Below, piece by piece: positions 33,223 to 42,582 of a stretch of 64,000 bases of DNA. The translations under genes were made by a program, and so were the position numbers. The notes below the pieces were generated by a model. That model was not told the origin of the DNA and did no database searches. It worked only from the letters and a program-made list of their open reading frames with translations. Where the stretch lies: the IMG/VR virus record IMGVR_UViG_3300035665_000004, positions 57,947 to 121,946 of that record; one strand, given 5' to 3'. This DNA is from a virus. The stretch's first letter is position 1; every line of letters starts with the position of its first letter.

Positions 33223-34161
33223 ATGGTAACACCATTTAAAAACAAATTTGTAGTTAATTTTCACCACGCAGATTTTGATGGTGCAATAAGTGGTAGTTGC
33301 GTTAGTGCTGCTTTAGGTATCGACAACGTCATCAGTAAAGCATACAGCATTGCAAAAGTTGGCAATGCTGTCAACAATATTATAGGTGATACCGATTTGG
33401 TATTATTAACCGATATTAGCGTATATAAAGATGATTTATTGAAATTAGTGCCCTATATGAAAAAAAATAAACTTATCATATATGACCACCACATAAACGA
33501 ACATTCTAAAGAAACATTTTCAAAGTTTGAAACCGATACACACAGTATCCTTGATCCAGACTTATGTGGTTCGACTATAACTTGGTATAAATTGAGTGAA
33601 TATTACCCACACAATAGTAAATTACAAGATTTGGAACAAATAGTATATCTTAGTGATGTTTATGATATGTGGAGAACTAACAACCCAGATTTTGAATATG
33701 CCTCAACACTTAATGATTTACTAGATTATAAGATAGGTTATAACCCCGATACCTTCAGAGAAAGATTTTTGAAAAACCCGGATCCCTATAATTTATCATT
33801 CGATGAAAAAATGATCATAGAAAGAAAAAAACTTAAACATTATAGTAATTTGAAAATTATGGAAAAAAACGCTATAATTTTTGATTATAAAAAACATGTT
33901 TTTGTTATGGTAGAAGCAAATGCTACGGATTATACAAAAATGCATTTTATGAATTTGATACTTGAAACTGAAAATGTAGATATGTTTATTTTTAAATATA
34001 CTGGAACAACACAATGTTCAATAAGAATACCCAATAAACAGTCGAAAATTAAAGATTTAAATGATTGGTATGAAGATTTTGGTTGTATTGGTCATGAAAA
34101 AGCCGGAGGAATATCAGTGAATGAATTCCCCCGGTTAAAAAAAGTTTTAGAAAATATCTAA
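33223..34161 (+). CDS. DHH-family phosphoesterase (NrnA/RecJ-like)
   Basis: About 312 residues from the ATG at 33223, chosen because AGGA precedes it; an earlier frame start lies inside the RNase H gene. DHH motifs: VNFHHADFDGA (metal-binding D-x-D), LLTDIS, IYDHHINEH (the DHH motif) and YLSDVYDMW. The C-terminal DHHA1-like end is C-I-GHEKAGGISV, the usual substrate-binding GG loop. Such enzymes degrade short oligoribonucleotides, pAp or cyclic dinucleotides. It follows the RNase H by 11 nt, suggesting joint turnover of primer fragments; destruction of a host cyclic-nucleotide signal is an alternative. Confidence 0.82.
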   Translation: MVTPFKNKFVVNFHHADFDGAISGSCVSAALGIDNVISKAYSIAKVGNAVNNIIGDTDLVLLTDISVYKDDLLKLVPYMKKNKLIIYDHHINEHSKETFSKFETDTHSILDPDLCGSTITWYKLSEYYPHNSKLQDLEQIVYLSDVYDMWRTNNPDFEYASTLNDLLDYKIGYNPDTFRERFLKNPDPYNLSFDEKMIIERKKLKHYSNLKIMEKNAIIFDYKKHVFVMVEANATDYTKMHFMNLILETENVDMFIFKYTGTTQCSIRIPNKQSKIKDLNDWYEDFGCIGHEKAGGISVNEFPRLKKVLENI

Positions 34162-34163
34162 AA

Positions 34164-34388
34164 TTATTTTGATTTCAATAACACTACAGATGCTTCAATA
34201 GCAAGATTCAACATATGTGAAGCATAATCTTCACTAATGCTTTTTGCTGCATCTAACACTTTTTCTCTTTTTTCTGAACCACTAAGAGTTTCATCAGTTG
34301 CAACTGTAGCAACCAACGATTGTATTTTACTGAATACGTCATGTCCAATTATATAACGCATTGTTTGTATCAAAAACCACTGCCACAT
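34164..34388 (-). CDS. Small unrecognised protein behind the giant structural gene
   Basis: 74 residues from the ATG at 34388, which has AAAGGAG 8 nt upstream; the longer frame runs through a hairpin and is unlikely. It starts with a hydrophobic aromatic helix (MWQWFLIQTMRYIIG), then two charged helices (SGSEKREKVLDAAKSI, SHMLNLAIEASVVLL). One short hydrophobic N-terminus could be membrane-peripheral. It is convergent with the DHH gene with only 2 nt between stops. Function unknown. Confidence 0.55.
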   Translation of the reverse strand: MWQWFLIQTMRYIIGHDVFSKIQSLVATVATDETLSGSEKREKVLDAAKSISEDYASHMLNLAIEASVVLLKSK

Positions 34389-34415
34389 ATTATTTTCTCC
34401 TTTATATTGAAAATT

Positions 34416-34445
34416 ATCCCTGTGAAAATATAACTTCACAGGGAT
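34416..34445 (-). terminator. Hairpin between the giant gene and the small gene
   Basis: An 11-bp perfect stem, ATCCCTGTGAA at 34416-34426 against 34435-34445, with an 8-nt loop, starts 7 nt past the giant gene's stop; AATTTTC follows on the - strand. It could be a partial terminator that lowers expression of the small gene. Confidence 0.65.
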
Positions 34446-34452
34446 TTAAAAA

Positions 34453-37400
34453 CTACATAGTTTTTGTTGCCTGAGCACCTAAGATAGCTGTAAGTTGTGT
34501 AACGAGCATAGTTTTAAAATTAACTTTACTATACGCATTAGTTGCAACCGCTTCAACTATTGGTGCACCAGCAGCAGTAGTATAAACCGTAGATTTTTTA
34601 GTTACTAATTCCTGCATCCACTTATCGATTTCAAATGAAGTAACTGTATCTAAACCAGCTAAATAGTTAATACCATCTTTAAACATCGCATCGATTTGTG
34701 TTTTAGTATAATACGTAGGTGTTGTCATACTAATAGAAACATTAAGTCTTGACACCCATTTATTAATATCCGCCGAACTTATTGGATCGATACCATTTGA
34801 CAATTTTAAACCAGCTTTAACAATTTCAAATGCTTCTTCTTTGTTATAAGCACCATTTGTACTAGGTATTGGTCTGAATTCATCCGCTCTTGCTATCGCA
34901 TTACCAGTAGTCATATCGGGTTGTACTGTATATCCCAACGCAGAGAATTTACCTGGATTCACAACATCTTTATTATCAATCCAGTTTTCTAAAGATGTAT
35001 GGAATGCTCCAAGTTCTGTATCATTGATAGCAGTTCCTTTTGTCAAAATATGATCTCTGATTTTACTTAAACCACTAATCAATATCAATTTAGTTTCAAG
35101 TTTAGTGAAATAACCGGTTGCATCACCTTTAATGCTAGATGTTAATGATTTCAATTTTGCTGCCCAATTATCTAAACGCATTTTAGTAATTTCTACAGCA
35201 TTATCCATATTAGATGTAGTCATATACTTAATGTTAGCTTTATAATCGGTTGGGTTCCAACCTAATTGAACATAATGTCCACCATCACTTTCAGAATAAG
35301 CCAAGTCAATTCTATACCAACCAGATACTGCAAAATCATATGAATACGCAGTATCTCTACAGCAATATTTATTTCTAGCAATAATCTCTTTATTGATAAA
35401 CACTGCATGTGGATCATCACCATTCAATTTAACATTGTCAATTTTAAATGGTGTACTAACAAAAATCCATGTGGTATAAATCGCATGGTAATTATGTACG
35501 TTACCCCAAACAGTTGGTCCAGCAATAAATCCAGAGTTGAATTCATTACCCAACACATCAGTGTATGTTTTTGTTAATGAGTTGGTTTTAACATTTTTAG
35601 TTGCAACCGGTGTTCTACCATTTTCTAAGAAATCTTGAACTAATTCAAGGTTTTTAGAACCTAAGAAACCAGCGTATCTAACACCTAACCACTCCCAATT
35701 AGTAACATTATCAGTTCCAACTGGAGGCAATACTCTAGCAGACGATGCTAAAATAAACCCTTCGTAAATCAACTCCAATGTTTCCGCTCTTGAATAGAAC
35801 TCGGCACTAACATCAACACCTAAATTTTTAACAGATAATCTCTTAATCCAACGATCTAATTCAGTTGCAGATAACATAGTTTTACCTGTAACTGTTTTTA
35901 ATACAGTAACTAAGAATTTCATGAATTCCAACTTAGTATATGGTCCTTCCATGTTTTCAACAAACGCAGTAATCATATCAGAGATATATACTTTATTTGG
36001 TCTTTGAAGAACTGCACCTGAAGTATCTTTCAACCCATAACCATTACCAGTTGATGATCTCCAACTATCAAATGCATCATTATCCATATCACCAACGATA
36101 CCATCAATAGTATCAATCAACAAATTTTTACTAATATCTTTAGTAAATACATTTGCAGATAAATCTGCTAAATGGGTATTTGTTGTTTCTAATCCCAATG
36201 TTAATACTGCATCTTGTGCATTCATATCTTTTCTAATTGCTGCCTCAGTTGTAGCAATATGTTTGTACAATAAATTTGCAGTAGTATTGATATAATTAGT
36301 AGTTTGATCGAATTTAATATGTGTTTCTTCAGTTAAATCAACCAATTTTTTATAATTTTTATCAACCGCCAGTTCAAGATCTTCAATTCTTTTTCTTTGA
36401 TCATTTGCATCAATTCTTAAATCGATAATATCCCTAGTGTTGATTTCATCATATAATAACCCATCTGGTCTATAAGTAGTTTTTGATACCATAGAACCAC
36501 CAGCTTTATAATCAATTGAGAATAACCAACGCAACATAACTTTGAATTTGGCTTTTCTATCTCTACCAACAGATGAAGTTTCCAATGTCGCATGACGTTC
36601 ATCAACTAAAGTAAACCCTGTAATGTCATCTGCAAAATTAGGTTTATCTTCAGATACATAGATACCATTAATAAAGAATCCAGTACCATTATCATTGAAT
36701 TCTGGGTGGTAAACACCTTGGTTTCTTCTATTAATAATTGCAACTGGAATAGCATGAACATAACCATTATATGATAAAGGTGTTTTTTCCTCAACTGTAA
36801 ATAATGAATCATCATACAATTTACCTTCTTTATATAATAAAGAATTATGGCTAGATGCAATAATTAGATTACCACCCGCAAAAATTTGAGCAGTTTCTAA
36901 AATAGGTTGACCAGCTTTACCTACACCATCAGCAGTTGTATATGTACCAATTTCTCTGGTTACTATTCTTGATGTAACGGGCGATTTACCTTGGAATCTC
37001 AACCCTTGAGACATGTAATCAGATGTACCTTTGAAATAGTTATTAAATAAGTTAAGAGCAACAACTCTTGTTCTATATCTAACTTGAATTAATGTTTCCC
37101 CACTATAATATAAATTATGGTCGGCATTTCTAAAGATTGTAGTTCTTTCAACATCAGATAACGCAGATAATTTCCAGCCTTTACCCACCGTCGTATCTTC
37201 TACAAATGTACTATTGATATATTTTATCTCATCTGCATCAGCCGCTTCAAATGATGTGCCACCATAATAGTTATATACGATGTCACCTTTTTGGAACATT
37301 TGACAGTATTTCTTAGCACCACCATCAATTACTGTAGATTCGCCAGAAACAGTATCATAAAATACGTGGTCAAATACAGTTGTTGGTACGCCATCAGCAG

Positions 37401-40400
37401 TTGTTCCTTGATATTGTACGTTACCAAATGGGAAAATAAATCCTGTTTCAGAAACATCTTCGTGCCATGTTTCAATGAACACTAAATCTTTTCTTTCCAA
37501 TACTACGATGTCAATCAAATCAAACGCATCATTTCTTCTAACAACAACATTCTGTCCAACAGAATCAATCATTGATAATGTTAATGTTTGACCATCCTGG
37601 ACATAATCATCCCCTTCAGACCAATTAATTTGTTCATGTACAACCTCAAATGGAATTTCTGTACCATCATCATACTCGATATTGAAATCAATAGCAAATG
37701 TTAATTCTCCACCCTGTGATGCAACTCTTGTTGAAGTAAATACGTCTACACCAGAAGATAATAAACGAACAACAACCTCATCAGTTGCTTTAGTATGTAA
37801 AATAGTAAACGTTTTTCCAAATCTATAATAACCAACTTTAGATCCAGTAATATCTTCCCACATATTTAATAAAGGTGTTTCAACACCCGAAATAGTTCTT
37901 GATATAAACTGTACTTTGCCTGTAGTTGGATTTATTCCAGTTTCCACCATAAAATTTCTAGTGTAACTGTATTCATAAATATTTTCACCATCTTCATTAA
38001 GAATAGGTTCGCCAAGTGCATCAACTTTTACTTTTTTCAATACAAACTGATCAACGTTAGTTGCCAATACAGCTTTTATAGTTGTTTTAACTCCTGCAGT
38101 CATAATGTCAGTAATTTCAAAAGCATCAATTGCTGCATCATTAAGAACATGAACTGCCGCAGTAATTATATTAGATTTCGCAACTTGTAAATATTCATTA
38201 ACTTTTGTATCGGATGTGTTTAATACTGATAAACCATCACCTCTACCGCTTGGAACTAAATATGTTAGCGACAAACCATCAGATTTAGATAACAGTTCTG
38301 CTTGACCTGCCCAAATTTTTTCCAATTCAATCCAATATCTGTTTGGTGTTAAATCCAATGCCAGTTTATAATACTGTCTCAAAATCTCTTTTTGTACGTT
38401 TTCTGGTTGACGCAATAAAGATTCTCTGGTAGTTGGTACAAATTTACCATTCACCATTTTACCTTTTGTTGGACCAATGTACTTATAAAATTTAACATTT
38501 GCTTTATCAAAAACAACATCACCATTAGTTAATGTTTTTCCATCTGGTAACAAATCGCCCATAAACCACGTATATTCATGTCCATATAATGCTTGTGGAA
38601 CCACAATATCAAACTTATTTTTAATAATTTCGAATGGTATGGTAACAGTAGGTTGAACTACAGTTGAATTAAAATCAATTTTCAATTCAGCCTGTGGAGC
38701 TTGAATTCTACTCAATACCATAGAATCAGTTATTTGTGCAGTTGTAAGATACAATACATAGTTAGATAAGAAATATTCATCACCATAAATCATCGCAGCA
38801 TCTTCATTTTTTGCAACTGTTTGGATGCCAGTTAAATTTAACAAAAATTTATTTGCTCTATTGTTAGTATAAGTTGACCAATATTTGATATTTTCAAGTA
38901 TTAGAATATATGAGGCTAACGCAGGATTTTTATCTAGCATAAAATTAGCATCATTAATAACAAACATATTCGAACCATTATTCGCAGCGATACGCTCTAT
39001 GCTGTAAGTAGGTTTAGTAATAATAACCATTTCACCAGTTACAGGATTTTGTTCCCACACTCTTCTGATAACTGTAAATCTGATTGTGTCACCTTCAGCA
39101 GCATCAATAATTCTAAAGTTTTGTCCTTTACGTTCATATTCTAATTCATAAACAGTAACATCTTCCCAAAATACGCTAAGTGGGTCAACTATAATTGCTT
39201 TATTATCACCCATTTGTTCATATGCTAATGGTGAACCAGTATATTGGTAATATCTATTATTTTTAGCCTTAACAATATCATGAAAATCTAATTGTTTACC
39301 TGCGGTTAATAACTCACCTTCAGTCCAATCAAAATGATTACCTGTTAAAGGTTCGGGCATAACGATGTCACCAGTATTATTTTTCCAATGGCCAGCAACA
39401 TCATTTGTTAATACAGTTGCTGTATTAGGTGAACCTTTTTTCTCCAATCTTAAAATAATATCTTTTTTACCAACACGTTTAACATAAAGTGTATCACCTT
39501 TTTTAGTATCTTCATTAAATTCTAAATCTTTAGATAATTTCAATACTGCTTCCACATTATAATCAAAATATCTTGCTAATTGTGTGCCATTTCTAGTTAA
39601 AACTACGTTACCTTGAACAAAGTTAAAAGGTACTGAAATAACTAAATTCAATACATCTTCCAACACATTTTCAGTTTCAAACAACGGTGACAATTCAGAA
39701 TATGCTACGGTTACTTCAGTTTCAGTACCATCAGCTGCAATAGTAACCATTTTAGTAGCATCAACAACATAAACTTTGGTACCATCTAATTTTTGGAATA
39801 CTCTGTAACCATCCAAGCTAGTTAACTGAATTTGTTGACTATACTCGTTTTCAACATAAGTTCTTAAATTTTCTGAATCAAAGAAAAATACCAATCCGTT
39901 CGCTTTGTAGAACATTTGATTAGAAACTACAGCTGTATCGGTATTAGTAATTGTCCCAGAAAAAATTTCCTGTACATCTTGTGCGGGTGTATATAATTTT
40001 CCTTCAGAATCGATATAATAAATATCTTTATTTTTCTTTCTATAATACTTAGTACCAACTTTATGATGATAATAAAATTCTTTACCTTTACTATATTTTG
40101 GTGATGATGATAATGGTCCAACCATAACTGCATTTAAAGTTCCATCAACAAAAGTAATAGGACGATAAACGTTTGGTTTGTCACCAGCATTATTAAGTGT
40201 ATTGGTAAACACCCCATTTTTATCTAATACAGTCATGTCATTAGTATCTTGGAACATCACAGTATCAATTCTGTAATAAGCCAATGATTCAGTATTAATG
40301 GTATAAACTGGTGTATCAAGTGCACCATTAGAAATATTATCAGTCACCTGAATTTTACCAGTTGCAGGTATTTCTGAACCAATCGACAAATAAGTTCTAT

Positions 40401-41667
40401 AATCTGTATCATATACCAATTTATATTTTGGTCCACCAACTTCGGCTTGCCAGAACATCAATGAAGGGTCTGCGGAAATTTCATCATCTGACAAAACCAC
40501 ATTTTCTCCATCTACACCAATATCATATTTTCTAAATTGGTGATAATAGAATAATTTTGAACTTTCAACGAATACATTAATACCATTTTCAGAAATATAA
40601 GTATAATCACTACCACCAGAAACTAAAGGTGCTGTAACTTTATCAAATTTTGATGCAGATACTAAAGTAGTTACTAATTCCTGATTATCCATACCGTTTA
40701 CAGTGGTAGCAACTACATTATATGTAACCAACATTGGTTTAGTAGTTGTAACATCTTGTTCAACACCATCAATAACATCCCTAACCGTTACAGTCATGGT
40801 TTCCAAATATACTTGGTTATCATTACGTTTCAAGGGAACTTTAACCACATTTGTACCAATAGGACTTTTGATTTCAAATAATGCAGACGTTTGAGGATCA
40901 ACATATTTAACACCAGCATTTTCATCATAAATCATATCAAAACTAAACACTGAACCGAATGTATTAGTAAATTTTGTATATGGTTCAACCAATAAATCTG
41001 TAGGTGCATTTTGTCTATAACTTCTACCATCAACATTCAAATAAAATAAATTTGATGCCTCATCAGTGTAATAATAAATGGTATTATTACCTTCTATGAT
41101 TTTAGAAAGTTGTAATTTGTTAGAATCTGTGATTCTTTTTTTGATTGCAATTTGAATAGCACGGTCTAAAACAGTTTTTGCCCGTGTAACTTTTTTACTA
41201 GGTTGAAACTTCATTACCATATCATTGTCTTCTGGGAAGAAAACAGGTAAATTTGGTGCAATTGGCAATTTCATCATTTTACTCATATCTTGACCGATAT
41301 TACCAACGGTATAATTCAAAATATGTCCACCAATACTAATACCTCTTTTTTGACCATCAATAGTTCTTGGTTCAAAAGGTGATTCATTAGTATTTAAATT
41401 TGAAACCCAAACACCAGTGTCACCTTGTTCGCCAGTTCTGAATGGCACAAAGTTTCTATTGATTTCAATAAACCCTGATTTTTCGAGATTTCTTTTATTT
41501 ACTTCGACATCACGTTCAACCTGTGTAGTTTCTGGTAATCCAAAAATCACATTGATTTCCGCAACTCGATTATCCAAATAATCTAAGATGCTACCTTCTT
41601 TAGCTTTAAGATCATTACTGATCTTAGTAAAGACTTCGGCATGTAACTGATCTAATCTAATACCCAT
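34453..41667 (-). CDS. Giant (2404-residue) structural protein, probable proximal tail fibre
   Basis: One uninterrupted 7.2-kb frame. The N-terminus (RLDQLHAEVFTKISNDLKAKEGS) is helical. Residues 100-1450 are dominated by beta-strand modules with YY/YYxD patterns recurring about every 60-100 residues (FYYHHKVGTKYYRK, YYTDEASNLFYL, HDIVKAKNNRYYQY), plausibly a repeated fibre-shaft domain. Residues 1650-1760 are coiled coil (NDQRKRIEDLELAVDKNY...). Residues about 2000-2100 resemble a PA14-like sugar-binding sandwich (HAVFINKEIIARNKYC, VSGWYRIDLAYSESDGGHYVQLGW). At least four C-terminal segments repeat a TKTQIDAMF...ISSADINKWVSRL theme. It has a late promoter and a long structured leader. It could equally be a baseplate hub or tape-like component, but the PA14-like part favours adhesion. 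Confidence 0.7.
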   Translation of the reverse strand: MGIRLDQLHAEVFTKISNDLKAKEGSILDYLDNRVAEINVIFGLPETTQVERDVEVNKRNLEKSGFIEINRNFVPFRTGEQGDTGVWVSNLNTNESPFEPRTIDGQKRGISIGGHILNYTVGNIGQDMSKMMKLPIAPNLPVFFPEDNDMVMKFQPSKKVTRAKTVLDRAIQIAIKKRITDSNKLQLSKIIEGNNTIYYYTDEASNLFYLNVDGRSYRQNAPTDLLVEPYTKFTNTFGSVFSFDMIYDENAGVKYVDPQTSALFEIKSPIGTNVVKVPLKRNDNQVYLETMTVTVRDVIDGVEQDVTTTKPMLVTYNVVATTVNGMDNQELVTTLVSASKFDKVTAPLVSGGSDYTYISENGINVFVESSKLFYYHQFRKYDIGVDGENVVLSDDEISADPSLMFWQAEVGGPKYKLVYDTDYRTYLSIGSEIPATGKIQVTDNISNGALDTPVYTINTESLAYYRIDTVMFQDTNDMTVLDKNGVFTNTLNNAGDKPNVYRPITFVDGTLNAVMVGPLSSSPKYSKGKEFYYHHKVGTKYYRKKNKDIYYIDSEGKLYTPAQDVQEIFSGTITNTDTAVVSNQMFYKANGLVFFFDSENLRTYVENEYSQQIQLTSLDGYRVFQKLDGTKVYVVDATKMVTIAADGTETEVTVAYSELSPLFETENVLEDVLNLVISVPFNFVQGNVVLTRNGTQLARYFDYNVEAVLKLSKDLEFNEDTKKGDTLYVKRVGKKDIILRLEKKGSPNTATVLTNDVAGHWKNNTGDIVMPEPLTGNHFDWTEGELLTAGKQLDFHDIVKAKNNRYYQYTGSPLAYEQMGDNKAIIVDPLSVFWEDVTVYELEYERKGQNFRIIDAAEGDTIRFTVIRRVWEQNPVTGEMVIITKPTYSIERIAANNGSNMFVINDANFMLDKNPALASYILILENIKYWSTYTNNRANKFLLNLTGIQTVAKNEDAAMIYGDEYFLSNYVLYLTTAQITDSMVLSRIQAPQAELKIDFNSTVVQPTVTIPFEIIKNKFDIVVPQALYGHEYTWFMGDLLPDGKTLTNGDVVFDKANVKFYKYIGPTKGKMVNGKFVPTTRESLLRQPENVQKEILRQYYKLALDLTPNRYWIELEKIWAGQAELLSKSDGLSLTYLVPSGRGDGLSVLNTSDTKVNEYLQVAKSNIITAAVHVLNDAAIDAFEITDIMTAGVKTTIKAVLATNVDQFVLKKVKVDALGEPILNEDGENIYEYSYTRNFMVETGINPTTGKVQFISRTISGVETPLLNMWEDITGSKVGYYRFGKTFTILHTKATDEVVVRLLSSGVDVFTSTRVASQGGELTFAIDFNIEYDDGTEIPFEVVHEQINWSEGDDYVQDGQTLTLSMIDSVGQNVVVRRNDAFDLIDIVVLERKDLVFIETWHEDVSETGFIFPFGNVQYQGTTADGVPTTVFDHVFYDTVSGESTVIDGGAKKYCQMFQKGDIVYNYYGGTSFEAADADEIKYINSTFVEDTTVGKGWKLSALSDVERTTIFRNADHNLYYSGETLIQVRYRTRVVALNLFNNYFKGTSDYMSQGLRFQGKSPVTSRIVTREIGTYTTADGVGKAGQPILETAQIFAGGNLIIASSHNSLLYKEGKLYDDSLFTVEEKTPLSYNGYVHAIPVAIINRRNQGVYHPEFNDNGTGFFINGIYVSEDKPNFADDITGFTLVDERHATLETSSVGRDRKAKFKVMLRWLFSIDYKAGGSMVSKTTYRPDGLLYDEINTRDIIDLRIDANDQRKRIEDLELAVDKNYKKLVDLTEETHIKFDQTTNYINTTANLLYKHIATTEAAIRKDMNAQDAVLTLGLETTNTHLADLSANVFTKDISKNLLIDTIDGIVGDMDNDAFDSWRSSTGNGYGLKDTSGAVLQRPNKVYISDMITAFVENMEGPYTKLEFMKFLVTVLKTVTGKTMLSATELDRWIKRLSVKNLGVDVSAEFYSRAETLELIYEGFILASSARVLPPVGTDNVTNWEWLGVRYAGFLGSKNLELVQDFLENGRTPVATKNVKTNSLTKTYTDVLGNEFNSGFIAGPTVWGNVHNYHAIYTTWIFVSTPFKIDNVKLNGDDPHAVFINKEIIARNKYCCRDTAYSYDFAVSGWYRIDLAYSESDGGHYVQLGWNPTDYKANIKYMTTSNMDNAVEITKMRLDNWAAKLKSLTSSIKGDATGYFTKLETKLILISGLSKIRDHILTKGTAINDTELGAFHTSLENWIDNKDVVNPGKFSALGYTVQPDMTTGNAIARADEFRPIPSTNGAYNKEEAFEIVKAGLKLSNGIDPISSADINKWVSRLNVSISMTTPTYYTKTQIDAMFKDGINYLAGLDTVTSFEIDKWMQELVTKKSTVYTTAAGAPIVEAVATNAYSKVNFKTMLVTQLTAILGAQATKTM

Positions 41668-41868
41668 AATGTGTATTCTCCCATATAGTTAATTTTAAAA
41701 TTATGTTACTGCTTTGTTGAATATCATCATGATTTATGCATGGGAGGAATTTTATAGACAAATTCACATAATCGTGAATACAAAGAATATAAAAGTTACC
41801 ACATGCCGTCACAAAGGTATTCAACGCCAATTCCGAGACGGTTTTCCAGGAAATGGTTTCTTATTTTT
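41668..41868 (-). other. Structured 200-nt leader of the giant gene
   Basis: Between the late promoter and the ATG (ribosome site TGGGAG) the - strand RNA can form several helices. An outer ACCA/TGGT encloses CCGTC/GACGG (around 41813-41860), and ATTCACGATTATGTGAAT (about 41763-41780) forms a 6-bp hairpin. There is no ORF of note. This leader is much longer than those of other late genes here. Confidence 0.45.
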
Positions 41869-41876
41869 ATTTATAC
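41869..41876 (-). promoter_or_regulatory. T4-type late promoter (TATAAATA)
   Basis: A perfect TATAAATA on the - strand, 202 nt before the giant structural gene. Confidence 0.65.
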
Positions 41877-41923
41877 TAAACTTACTTTTTTAAGTCATCA
41901 ATTCAAATTATTTAAACCACCAA

Positions 41924-42382
41924 TTAATTAGAAATAATTATTATATCTGCTCGTTTTGAATTTGGAATAATAATGGTATTTCCATTCTGATTATATTCAA
42001 ATGTAGATAAAGTTAACCCATTTCTCGTTATATCGAATGAATTATTAACTATATCAAAAGAGGGGGTAAGTGGCTGTTCTTTTTTAGTAAGTTTAAATTC
42101 ATCTCTACGTTTAACAGGAGTTAACTCTACCCATCCACTCCCATGAAACAATTTTATAATTTGTTCAGATGTATCATACCACAGTTGTCCAGGCATAGAA
42201 TTTTCAGGGGGAACATCATCTGCAAAATTTTGTAATATTTTCAATAAATTTTCATTATTAGTTTTTATCAAATCTGTTGCACCTTTACCAATTAATTTTA
42301 TACCCGCTAACTCTTTTATAGTTTTATTAGGCACATCGGCTAAGGAGGCGTAACCATCTGTTTTAGTTAATATGATTGACAT
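41924..42382 (-). CDS. Short protein with fibre attachment domain only
   Basis: 152 residues. Residues 20-85 match the N-terminal domain of the three propeller fibres (LIGKGATDLIKTNNENLLKILQNFADDVPPENSMPGQLWYD), but instead of repeats it ends in about 65 residues with a small beta unit (FDITRNGLTLSTFEYNQNGN) and a hydrophobic end (ADIIIISN). It could be a short fibre, a plug for the attachment site or a truncated relic. It has its own late-type promoter (42408), which argues that it is expressed. Confidence 0.65.
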   Translation of the reverse strand: MSIILTKTDGYASLADVPNKTIKELAGIKLIGKGATDLIKTNNENLLKILQNFADDVPPENSMPGQLWYDTSEQIIKLFHGSGWVELTPVKRRDEFKLTKKEQPLTPSFDIVNNSFDITRNGLTLSTFEYNQNGNTIIIPNSKRADIIIISN

Positions 42383-42407
42383 ATATGATCCTTTAAAATT
42401 TTTAAAA

Positions 42408-42415
42408 TATTTATC
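42408..42415 (-). promoter_or_regulatory. T4-type late promoter (GATAAATA)
   Basis: GATAAATA on the - strand, 26 nt before the short fibre-domain gene. GATGTC lies 11 nt upstream of it, as at 11736 and 52019 (13 nt there). Confidence 0.6.
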
Positions 42416-42526
42416 CTCTTTGGCATGACATCGGACTAAAGTCTAAGAATAGATAGGAAAGTTCTTAATTAATTTTTTAAAACCAGAGTATTTTCATGAT
42501 GATTGTTTGTAGGAAAAAAAGTCAAA

Positions 42527-42563
42527 AATAAGGTCTACCCAGAAATATGATGTAGACCTTATT
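42527..42563 (-). terminator. Terminator after the second adhesin gene
   Basis: A 12-bp stem, ATAAGGTCTAC (42527-42538) against GTAGACCTTAT (42552-42563), followed on the - strand by TTTTTG. It lies 20 nt past the stop of the glycine-rich adhesin. Confidence 0.8.
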
Positions 42564-42582
42564 TTAATTGCATAAATTTAGA

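Noticed and set aside
41813-41860. Known ribozyme or riboswitch in the giant-gene leader
   Set aside because: Helices can be drawn, but hammerhead, twister or common riboswitch core motifs are absent. Only a structured leader is claimed.
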